The notes beneath the pieces are model-generated. The model ran no database searches. It was not told the DNA's origin and saw only the letters and a program-made list of their open reading frames with translations. This document shows, in pieces, positions 43,702 through 51,491 of a DNA stretch of 64,000 bases. Source of the stretch: Mucilaginibacter geliditolerans. Lineage in GTDB: Bacteria > Bacteroidota > Bacteroidia > Sphingobacteriales > Sphingobacteriaceae. Where the stretch lies: contig NZ_JACHBY010000001.1 in assembly GCF_014200495.1 (NCBI RefSeq), positions 930,001 through 994,000 of the forward strand. The letters run 5' to 3'. The translations under genes were made by a program, and so were the position numbers. The stretch's first letter is position 1. The number at the start of each line of letters is the position of its first letter.

Positions 43702-45489
43702 ATGAAAGACCTCGCTTACCTTAATAAATTCCTCTATAAATATCGCTGGCGGCTTATCCCGGGTATCCTGTTTGTTATCATATCCAACATTTTCGGGGTT
43801 ATGCCGGCAGCTATTATCCGCATGGCCTTTGATATGGTAACCGAAAACATTGGTGTTTACCAGCTTTTTGCAGGGTTTAACAGGCAAGGCATGATTTACG
43901 AGATCTTTGGATCCAGCTTATTGTTGTTTGGTATCCTGGTACTTATCCTGTCATTATTAAGAGGCTTGTTCCTGTTTTTTATGCGACAAACCATTATATT
44001 AATGTCGCGCCATATTGAGTACGACCTTAAAAATGAAATCTACAATCATTATCAGGCATTATCCCTCGCCTTTTACCGTCGTAATAACACCGGCGACTTA
44101 ATGAATCGTGTAACCGAAGATGTGAGCCGTGTACGCATGTACCTGGGGCCGGGTATTATGTACACCTTAAATACTATAGCGCTATTTATTATAGTGATCT
44201 ATTTAATGCTGACGGTAAACATACGCCTTGCCGTTTTCTCTATATTGCCTCTGCCCATACTGGTGGTTATCGTATTTTATGTAAACAACGCCATCAATTC
44301 CCGTAGCGAAAAGATACAGCAGCGCTTATCCATACTATCCAGTTTTGTACAGGAAAACTTCTCAGGCATAAGGGTCATCAAATCATATGTACGTGAAAAC
44401 TTTGTCCGCAAAAACTTTGCAGCCGAAAGCGAACAATATAAGCATCACTCTATGGAACTGGTTCAGGTGCAAGCCCTGTTCTATCCATTAATGCTGCTGC
44501 TGGTGGGCATAAGCAACGTTATAATCATGTACGTGGGCGGCGTTGAGGTAATGAAGGGCAATATAACATCGGGTAACGTGGCCGAGTTTATTGTATATCT
44601 TAATCAGCTTACCTTCCCGGTAATAGCATTGGGTTGGGTGACTTCATTAATACAAAGAGCCGCCGCTTCACAAAAACGTATTAACGAATTTTTGCATGAA
44701 CAACCCGAGATCATATCGCCGGATATACCTAAAATAACTATCGACGGGCAGATAACATTTAATGATGTTTCCTTTAGGTACCCTGATACGGGCATACAGG
44801 CCCTATCATCCGTATCATTCACTATCAACCCCGGCGAGATGGTGGCTATAATCGGCCGTACGGGCTCGGGCAAATCAACCATAGCCAATTTATTGATGCG
44901 TATGTATGATTGCACCGGCGGCGAAATACTGATCGATCAGCATCCGATTAAACAACTTAACCTTGAAGGTTATCGCTCGCAAGTAGGCTTTGTACCGCAG
45001 GAAGTTTTTCTGTTTTCGGATACTATTGCCAATAATATTGATTTCAGCGCTGATGTGCTGGATATGCCACGTGTGGAGCAGGCTGCAAAGGATGCCGCCG
45101 TTTACAACAACATTATCGAGTTGGAAAAAGGCTTTCAAACCCTTATTGGCGAGCGTGGTATAACCTTATCGGGCGGACAAAAACAACGTGTATCCATTGC
45201 CCGTGCCATTGTTAAACAACCCCAGATCATTGTTTTTGACGATTGCCTTTCGGCCGTTGATACCCGTACTGAAGAGGAAATATTAAATAACCTGGGCAGC
45301 GTTATGCAGGGCAAAACCAGCATTATTATCGCGCACCGCATATCAACCATAAAAAGCGCCGATAAAATTCTGGTAATGGATAAAGGGCGAATTATTGAAC
45401 AGGGCAACCACGATTACCTGATGAAGCAAAAAGGCACTTACTTTGAGCTCTACGAAAAACAATTGCTGGAAGAGGAAGAAAACGCCTGA
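43702..45489 (+). CDS. ABC exporter, fused permease and ATP-binding subunit
   Basis: The 595-residue half-transporter has an ABC type-1 membrane domain (six helices in the first ~300 residues, starting YRWRLIPGILFVIISNIFGV) and a nucleotide-binding domain with Walker A GRTGSGKST, signature LSGGQKQR and Walker B IIVFDDCLSAVD. It works as a homodimer or heterodimer moving lipids, peptides or drugs outward. A single copy with no partner gene suggests a homodimer. MsbA-like function cannot be told apart from drug export. Confidence 0.93.
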   Translation: MKDLAYLNKFLYKYRWRLIPGILFVIISNIFGVMPAAIIRMAFDMVTENIGVYQLFAGFNRQGMIYEIFGSSLLLFGILVLILSLLRGLFLFFMRQTIILMSRHIEYDLKNEIYNHYQALSLAFYRRNNTGDLMNRVTEDVSRVRMYLGPGIMYTLNTIALFIIVIYLMLTVNIRLAVFSILPLPILVVIVFYVNNAINSRSEKIQQRLSILSSFVQENFSGIRVIKSYVRENFVRKNFAAESEQYKHHSMELVQVQALFYPLMLLLVGISNVIIMYVGGVEVMKGNITSGNVAEFIVYLNQLTFPVIALGWVTSLIQRAAASQKRINEFLHEQPEIISPDIPKITIDGQITFNDVSFRYPDTGIQALSSVSFTINPGEMVAIIGRTGSGKSTIANLLMRMYDCTGGEILIDQHPIKQLNLEGYRSQVGFVPQEVFLFSDTIANNIDFSADVLDMPRVEQAAKDAAVYNNIIELEKGFQTLIGERGITLSGGQKQRVSIARAIVKQPQIIVFDDCLSAVDTRTEEEILNNLGSVMQGKTSIIIAHRISTIKSADKILVMDKGRIIEQGNHDYLMKQKGTYFELYEKQLLEEEENA

Positions 45490-45551
45490 TAATTAATTTG
45501 CTGGCATTTTTTCTATATTTATAGGCTGTAAACCTCCATTAGCCTTTACAT

Positions 45552-46061
45552 ATGAGAAAACTAATTTTCATCAGCATATTATTAATCCCTTTATTGGGCA
45601 AAGCTCAAACTTATACATCCTATAAAGCAACCAATGGTGTTACTTACCATTTAAATGATACGGTAAGGCTTGGCAAAGGCTCCGCCAGTGATGGCTCATT
45701 TCTTTATATACAAGACAGGGGTATACCCTCACCCCTGCCCGGCCGCCCCTCACCTACACATAATTTACCCAAGACATTTACTAATGGCGGTGTTATTATA
45801 AAAAACATAAAAAAGAGTAACAGAAACGGCATTGATAAATATGTATTAGTTGTTGATGCAGGCGGCTTATTCCGCTTTTCATTATATATTGATGATGCCA
45901 TTTTAGCCTGCGAGGTTATGCCATGCCAAACTTCCGCTACAAAAGAACCATCGCCAACCTATGTTGCCGATGAACTTAAAAAATTAAAGGAATTATTGGA
46001 TGCAGGGACTATAACACAAGCCGAATTTGATGCGCAAAAAAAGAAATTACTGGGGGAGTAA
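45552..46061 (+). CDS. Secreted SHOCT-motif protein
   Basis: The 169-residue protein has a signal peptide (MRKLIFISILLIPLLGKAQ), an unrecognised middle domain (THNLPKTFTNGGVIIKNIKK) and a C-terminal SHOCT motif (ELKKLKELLDAGTITQAEF, then DAQKKKLLGE). The SHOCT end resembles that of the TM2 protein at 13226-13594. Function unknown. It stands alone between the ABC exporter and DUF3276 genes. Confidence 0.8.
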   Translation: MRKLIFISILLIPLLGKAQTYTSYKATNGVTYHLNDTVRLGKGSASDGSFLYIQDRGIPSPLPGRPSPTHNLPKTFTNGGVIIKNIKKSNRNGIDKYVLVVDAGGLFRFSLYIDDAILACEVMPCQTSATKEPSPTYVADELKKLKELLDAGTITQAEFDAQKKKLLGE

Positions 46062-46233
46062 CTAATTTCCTTAGCTTAACGTATTAAAACGATCACTGAA
46101 ATAAAAGGCCGGATACAAATGAAAATTTAATAGTAATTGTTTTAATTAATTTCAATTATATTTATTTAAATACTTGTAAATTGAAATTTTATTTATATTT
46201 ATGCCAATCAAAACTAAACACAATTGATTTTAT

Positions 46234-46566
46234 ATGGGAGATTTTGACAACAGAGAGCGTGAAGAGGTATTCTCAAAGAAGGTAAGAGCAGGCAAAAGAA
46301 CTTACTTTTTTGATGTAAAGGCAACACGATCAAATGATTATTATGTTACTATTACTGAGAGTAAAAAACGTTTAGAAGACGGGGTCTTTATCAAACATAA
46401 AATCTTTTTGTACAAAGAAGATTTTGAAAAATTTGCCGAAGGTTTGAAAGAAACTATCGACTATATAAAAGATAACCAGGAAGTAGTTGAAAAACGCTAT
46501 GAGTTTAGCGAAACTCCTGAAGTGGCAAAAGCTTCAGCAGATGACGACTTCTCTTTTGACATATAA
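46234..46566 (+). CDS. DUF3276/PUR family nucleic acid-binding protein
   Basis: The 110-residue protein has the PUR-alpha-like DUF3276 fold: REEVFSKKVRAGKRTYFFDV then TRSNDYYVTITESKKR and FIKHKIFLYKEDFEKFAEGL. Bacteroidota and spirochaete PUR proteins bind single-stranded DNA or RNA and are abundant in the cytoplasm. The end is acidic (EVAKASADDDFSFDI). It is a short single gene with its own terminator. Confidence 0.93.
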   Translation: MGDFDNREREEVFSKKVRAGKRTYFFDVKATRSNDYYVTITESKKRLEDGVFIKHKIFLYKEDFEKFAEGLKETIDYIKDNQEVVEKRYEFSETPEVAKASADDDFSFDI

Positions 46567-46604
46567 CAGACCAAACAACTCAAAACTTTATTATAATTTA
46601 TTGC

Positions 46605-46628
46605 AAAACCCTGCCATGGCAGGGTTTT
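46605..46628. terminator. Palindromic terminator between DUF3276 and mgtE
   Basis: AAAACCCTGCC with its reverse complement, centred on CCATGG, followed by six T residues. Works on both strands for the two convergent genes. Confidence 0.9.
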
Positions 46629-46650
46629 TTAGTTTAGAAAATCCGTTATG

Positions 46651-48024
46651 TTATTTGTGCAATATGCCATGCATAACAATGATAGCTACGTTAAAATAGA
46701 TGATTAACCCGGTAACATCAACCAGTGTTGCCACAAAAGGCGCTGATGAGGTTGCTGGATCTAATTTTAGCCTCTTCATTAGCAATGGCAGCATTGAGCC
46801 GGTAAGCGATCCCCATAATACTATTCCTATTAACGAGAAGCCAACAGTAAACGCTATCAAAAGCCAATGAACACCATAAATAGTGCTGAATGAGCTCCAA
46901 ACCACAATACGCAAAAAGCCAATAACACCAAGCGTAATACCCAGCATTAAACCTGAAAGTATTTCACGGCGCATTACACGCCACCAATCGGCAATAGTAA
47001 CCTCGCCTAATGCCATAGCCTGTATAATAAGCGTTGATGCCTGCGAACCACTATTCCCCCCGCTCGACATGATCAGCGGGATGAAAAAGGTAAGCTGTAT
47101 CACTATGGCTATTTCATCATTAAAATACTGCATGGCTGTTGAGGTAAGCATCTCACTTAAAAAAAGTATAACCAGCCAGCCTACGCGTTTTTTTACCAGT
47201 TTAAACAGGTTTATATCCAGATAAGGCTCATCCAACGCTTCGGTACCGCCTATTTTCTGAATATCTTCGGTATACTCTTCATTAGCTATCCATAATATAT
47301 CATCAACCGTAACTATACCCAGCAATACGTTAGCATCGTCAGTAACGGGCAATGCGGTACGGTTATTCATCCTGAAAATGTTTATGGCTTCTTCTTGCGG
47401 GTCATTGGCGCTTAATGCTATCAGGCGGCCATCCATCAGGTCGCTTACTTTTGTTTCGGGCTTAACCAATAAAATTTCACGTATACGTATGTCATCCAGC
47501 AAAACACCGTTCTCATCAGTTACATAAATAACATCAATGGTTTCAGAATTTTTGCCATACCGGCGAATGTGCGAAAGCACACGGGTAACATCCCACTCCT
47601 TTTTTATTTTTATATAATCAGGTGTCATTAACCTGCCCACGCTGTCTTCCTTATAACCAAGCAACGACAATGCTTCTTTCCGGTCATCGGGCGATAAATG
47701 CAGAATAAGCGCTGCAACAGCATCGCCATGCAATTCGCTGAATAAGGCGGTACGGTCATCAGGCGGTAGCCCGTTAATGATCTGCGAAACCTTTTCGCCC
47801 GAAATATCTTTTATAATGCGCTCCTGTGTAGGAAAATCCAGGATGCGGAATACGTTAACTGCGCGGTTAACCGAAAGTGTATCAATAAATTTAGGGCCAT
47901 ATTCAGGAAGTTCATCTATCAGTTCTTCAACGTCTGATATATTTAGGTTGTTAAGATATTCCCGGAGTTTTCTATCATTATTTTGCTCCAGCAACAGGGT
48001 TATTTGTTCAACCATTTCTTCCAT
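46651..48024 (-). CDS. mgtE: Magnesium transporter MgtE
   Basis: The 457-residue protein has the MgtE order: N-terminal helical domain (DRTALFSELHGDAVAALI), two CBS domains (MTPDYIKIKKEWDV and VSDLMDGRLIALSANDP) and five membrane helices with SGGNSGSQASTLIIQAMALGE forming the pore. Cytosolic Mg2+ bound by the CBS/N domains closes the channel. A lone gene, convergent with the DUF3276 gene. Confidence 0.95.
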   Translation of the reverse strand: MEEMVEQITLLLEQNNDRKLREYLNNLNISDVEELIDELPEYGPKFIDTLSVNRAVNVFRILDFPTQERIIKDISGEKVSQIINGLPPDDRTALFSELHGDAVAALILHLSPDDRKEALSLLGYKEDSVGRLMTPDYIKIKKEWDVTRVLSHIRRYGKNSETIDVIYVTDENGVLLDDIRIREILLVKPETKVSDLMDGRLIALSANDPQEEAINIFRMNNRTALPVTDDANVLLGIVTVDDILWIANEEYTEDIQKIGGTEALDEPYLDINLFKLVKKRVGWLVILFLSEMLTSTAMQYFNDEIAIVIQLTFFIPLIMSSGGNSGSQASTLIIQAMALGEVTIADWWRVMRREILSGLMLGITLGVIGFLRIVVWSSFSTIYGVHWLLIAFTVGFSLIGIVLWGSLTGSMLPLLMKRLKLDPATSSAPFVATLVDVTGLIIYFNVAIIVMHGILHK

Positions 48025-48125
48025 AAAGATCCTCCTTTTACATATTTTGAAATGCCAATTTACCTAACAATTAGCGCCTGCAAAAGTCGGTTTAATTTTT
48101 CAAATTATTAGGCGATTTTTTCTGC

Positions 48126-48133
48126 TATCTTTG
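48126..48133 (+). promoter_or_regulatory. Probable -7 promoter element of ychF
   Basis: TATCTTTG matches TAnnTTTG, about 115 bases before ychF. If used, the heptad array at 48151-48237 lies in the 5' leader RNA. No ideal TTTG -33 box is seen. Confidence 0.45.
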
Positions 48134-48150
48134 CGCCTTTTAAGGGGAAA

Positions 48151-48237
48151 GAATCAAGAGTTAAGAATCAAAAATCAGGACCAATGATTTATTGAGACCT
48201 TTCAATCTTGATACTTGATACTAACTACTTGATACTA
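48151..48237. repeat. Heptad arms in the ychF leader
   Basis: Left arm GAATCAA, GAGTTAA, GAATCAA, AAATCAG (48151-48178). Right arm CAATCTT, GATACTT, GATACTA, ACTACTT, GATACTA (48203-48237). Both are in exact 7-base steps and are complementary in wording. Confidence 0.8.
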
Positions 48238-48248
48238 AATAAAAAACA

Positions 48249-49352
48249 ATGGGACTACAATGTGGTATAGTAGGTTTGCCTAATGTGGGTAAATCAACAC
48301 TTTTTAACAGCTTATCAAACGCCAAAGCACAGGCGGCTAATTTTCCGTTTTGCACCATAGAGCCAAATGTGGGTGTAATTACTGTGCCTGATGAGCGCCT
48401 TACAAAATTAACTGAGATAGTAAATCCAAAGAGCATTGTGCCCAATGTTATTGAGATTGTTGATATAGCCGGCCTTGTTAAAGGTGCCAGCAAAGGTGAA
48501 GGCCTGGGCAACCAGTTTTTAGCCAACATCCGTTCAACCAATGCTATCATACACGTTTTACGTTGTTTTGATAATGATAATGTGATACACGTTGACGGTT
48601 CTGTTGACCCTATCCGTGATAAAGAGATCATCGATACTGAATTACAGTTAAAGGATCTTGATTCGATAGAAAAGAAATTGCAAAAGGTTGAAAAGGCTGC
48701 TAAAGTTGGTAACGACAAAGAAGCTAAAAAAACTTATGATGTATTAACTATCTATAAGAATCACTTATTAGCAGGTAAATCAGCCCGTACTGCTCCTGTT
48801 GAGGAAGAAGACAAAGAGCAAATTGCTGATATATGGCTGCTTACCGCCAAACCGGTAATGTATGTTTGTAATGTTGAGGAAAGCGCTGTAAATACAGGTA
48901 ATGCTTATGTTGACAAAGTAAAAGAAGCTGTTAAAGACGAAAATGCACAAGTGCTGATCATCTCTGCACAAATTGAGGCTGAAATAGCTGAGCTGGAATC
49001 ATACGAAGAACGCCAGATGTTTTTGGATGATATGGGCCTTACCGAATCAGGCGTAAACAAACTGATAAAATCAGCCTATAAACTGCTAAACCTGGCCACC
49101 TACTTTACAGCCGGTGTACAGGAAGTACGTGCCTGGACAATCACTAAAGGTTTTACTGCACCACAGGCTGCAGGCGTAATACATACCGACTTTGAAAAAG
49201 GCTTTATCCGCGCCGAGGTGATAAAATATGAAGATTTTGTAAAGTTCAATGGTGTTGAAGCTGTGATCAAAGAAAACGGAAAGCTAAGCGTTGAAGGCAA
49301 AACCTACATTGTTGAAGATGGTGACATCATGCACTTCAGGTTCAACGTGTAG
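48249..49352 (+). CDS. ychF: Obg-like ATPase YchF
   Basis: The 367-residue protein starts with the G1 motif CGIVGLPNVGKSTLFNSLSN, has G3 (VDIAGLVKGASKGEGLGNQF) and a C-terminal TGS domain (FTAGVQEVRAWTITKGFTAP, ending EDGDIMHFRFNV). YchF binds ATP rather than GTP and associates with ribosomes during translation and oxidative stress. It has heptad arrays both in its leader and just after its stop. Confidence 0.97.
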   Translation: MGLQCGIVGLPNVGKSTLFNSLSNAKAQAANFPFCTIEPNVGVITVPDERLTKLTEIVNPKSIVPNVIEIVDIAGLVKGASKGEGLGNQFLANIRSTNAIIHVLRCFDNDNVIHVDGSVDPIRDKEIIDTELQLKDLDSIEKKLQKVEKAAKVGNDKEAKKTYDVLTIYKNHLLAGKSARTAPVEEEDKEQIADIWLLTAKPVMYVCNVEESAVNTGNAYVDKVKEAVKDENAQVLIISAQIEAEIAELESYEERQMFLDDMGLTESGVNKLIKSAYKLLNLATYFTAGVQEVRAWTITKGFTAPQAAGVIHTDFEKGFIRAEVIKYEDFVKFNGVEAVIKENGKLSVEGKTYIVEDGDIMHFRFNV

Positions 49353-49359
49353 CTTTAAA

Positions 49360-49424
49360 GAGTCAGGAATCAAGATAGGCGTTAATTTTCTTGATTCCTG
49401 ACTCTTAATTCTTGACTCTTTTTA
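49360..49424. repeat. Heptad inverted arms after ychF
   Basis: Left arm GAGTCAG, GAATCAA (49360-49373). Right arm CTTGATT, CCTGACT, CTTAATT, CTTGACT, CTTTTTA (49390-49424). Exact 7-base steps, complementary in wording to the left arm and similar to the ychF leader array. It sits between the convergent ychF and lytTR genes and ends in a T-run, so it may be a terminator. Confidence 0.8.
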
Positions 49425-49428
49425 TAAC

Positions 49429-50166
49429 TTATTTTTTATCCCACAGCCTCTTGGTGACTACCTGCGCTATTACCTGCTCCCGGTAATTCCTGCTAATAGG
49501 GATGCGATTATCTTGAATAAATATCTCATTACCCTCAATACCTTCTATTTTATTTACGGCAACAATGTAGGATTTATGCACCCGTATAAATAACCTTGAC
49601 GCGAAATTCTCCTCCAAACTTTTAAGGGATAGCATGGTGATGTATTTCCCTTTAAGCGTATAAATGTTCACGTAGTTCTGCATGCCCTCAATATAAAGAA
49701 TATCCTCAATCGGGATTTTTTCATATTTGTTGCCGCATTTAATGAAAAAATAATCCTCTTCTTGTACTGATTTATCTGTGGCACTTGAACTACTTTTATT
49801 CAATAGCCGGTGGTAATCCCGGGCTTTGCCTGCTGCTTTAAAAAAGCGTTCGAAAGTAATAGGTTTAAGCAGGTAATCGAGCACATTTAATTGAAAGCCC
49901 TCAAGCGCGTAGGTTGGGTAAGCTGTAGTTATAACCACCATGGGCGGTTGCTGCATGATCTTTAAAAAATCAATCCCGTTCATTTTCGGCATCTGTATAT
50001 CCAGGAAGATCAGATCAGCGGGCTGGCGATCCAGCAGTTGTAAAAGTTCGAGCGGATTTTCGCAGGTACCATTCAATTGCAGAAAATCCACTTCCCTTAC
50101 ATAACTTGCAAGTCCTTCTCTTGCCAATGGTTCATCGTCTATTATAACGCAGCTTATATTGTTCAT
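49429..50166 (-). CDS. LytTR family response regulator
   Basis: The 245-residue protein has a receiver domain (acidic pocket DDE at residue 10-12, phosphoacceptor Asp56 in LIFLDIQMPKMNG, Lys in YLLKPI) and a C-terminal LytTR DNA-binding domain (LFIRVHKSYIVAVNKIEG, GNEIFIQDNRIPISRNYRE). It should be phosphorylated by the kinase encoded by the overlapping gene (4-base ATGA overlap) and switch genes on. Its likely target is the divergent outer-membrane receptor gene, by position only. Confidence 0.94.
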   Translation of the reverse strand: MNNISCVIIDDEPLAREGLASYVREVDFLQLNGTCENPLELLQLLDRQPADLIFLDIQMPKMNGIDFLKIMQQPPMVVITTAYPTYALEGFQLNVLDYLLKPITFERFFKAAGKARDYHRLLNKSSSSATDKSVQEEDYFFIKCGNKYEKIPIEDILYIEGMQNYVNIYTLKGKYITMLSLKSLEENFASRLFIRVHKSYIVAVNKIEGIEGNEIFIQDNRIPISRNYREQVIAQVVTKRLWDKK

Positions 50167-51269
50167 GCCATTAGTTCGTATGAGGGGCTGAGTTCCATTT
50201 CAGACAACATTAGCTTAAACCGCACAGCAAAGCTGCCGGTATTTTTTGTTATCGATAATTCATATTGACCAGGATAAAGCAATTCCAGCCTGCGTCTTAC
50301 ATTCTTCAAACCTATACCGCCATAATTGATCACCTCCTGTAATTCTTCCTCCCAGGTACTATTATCCACATCCATTTCTAACTGTAGACCATTCAATCGT
50401 ATATTAATATTGATCCAATTTCTGCGGCCGCTTTGCCTTGATACATGCTTAAAGGCATTTTCAACAAAAGTCATCAGTATAAATGGCGCTATACCTAGCC
50501 GGGCAACAGGCCCGGGGTCTATTTCCAGTCCAACTTCAAGATCATCATGTTGACGAAGTTTCTCCAGTCCGATAAAGTTTTCAAGATAATCCAACTCCTT
50601 GCTAAGCGGGATCTGCCGGTCATTACATTCGTAAAGCTGATGCCTCAGCAGCTCAGAAAATCTGGCCAGTGAGTCGGAAGCCATATCAGGATTTTTATGG
50701 ATCAGGAAAAAAATGGAATTTATACTGTTGAACAAAAAATGCGGGTTAAACTGGTATTTCAGGAATTTAAGTTCGGTTTCCAGTTTTTCCTTTTCCAATA
50801 GCTGTTGCCGCCGGGTGGTTTGCAGCCAGTTTTTGGTTAGCTTAATGCTCATAGCCAACGTCATACTGGCTAAGGTGGATGGTATGGCCTCACCCAGACA
50901 ATTGTATAAACCACCATACGCCTGGATAACGCTTTTATGAATAAGGAAAGCGCTCAGGTAATAACCTGGCGTTATCCACAAGGAAGTGATAGCAACAGTA
51001 GACAGCAGTAGAATAATATATATAACGAACCTGCTTTTTTCGAGATAGCGCGGAATAAGAAAGTACAGGTTAAAGTAAACCGCGATAGCCTGGAAGATGA
51101 CATAAAAAGAAAACTTCACCAGCATCGGCGTAAAAAGAAGATAGGAAGCCGCTTTCAATGGGTTGCCTATCGCAATCGACCACCATATAAAATGATACAC
51201 GCACCAAAAAGGGATATGGTACAGCTTATACCTGATGAGCCAGTTTGTATCGATTTTGGGGATGGGCAT
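50163..51269 (-). CDS. LytS-like sensor histidine kinase (His_kinase family)
   Basis: The 368-residue protein has several membrane helices in the first 150 residues (for example LLFTPMLVKFSFYVIFQAIA and YIILLLSTVAITSL), then the His_kinase motif QFNPHFLFNSINSIFF whose His is the phosphorylation site, and an HATPase domain (VENAFKHV, YGGIGLKNVRRRLELLY). The sensory part is all membrane helices with no periplasmic domain, common in Bacteroidota LytS kinases. It overlaps the regulator gene by 4 bases. Confidence 0.93.
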   Translation of the reverse strand: MPIPKIDTNWLIRYKLYHIPFWCVYHFIWWSIAIGNPLKAASYLLFTPMLVKFSFYVIFQAIAVYFNLYFLIPRYLEKSRFVIYIILLLSTVAITSLWITPGYYLSAFLIHKSVIQAYGGLYNCLGEAIPSTLASMTLAMSIKLTKNWLQTTRRQQLLEKEKLETELKFLKYQFNPHFLFNSINSIFFLIHKNPDMASDSLARFSELLRHQLYECNDRQIPLSKELDYLENFIGLEKLRQHDDLEVGLEIDPGPVARLGIAPFILMTFVENAFKHVSRQSGRRNWININIRLNGLQLEMDVDNSTWEEELQEVINYGGIGLKNVRRRLELLYPGQYELSITKNTGSFAVRFKLMLSEMELSPSYELMA

Positions 51270-51491
51270 AGTTAAAGGTACGTGAATTGTATGAATTGAG
51301 CATACACGATCAATGAACTGCTTTAATTAATTGACCAAATGCATTTATGGGCTGATGACAGGTAAATTCTATTATTAAAGCAGTGTTTTTAGTGCTCAGA
51401 TGCAACTCATCAGTTATGTACGCCCGTTGGTCAATCCATTTTTTATAGAATGAATGTTTGATTTTTCTTTGAAGGAATAACCATCAAAATC

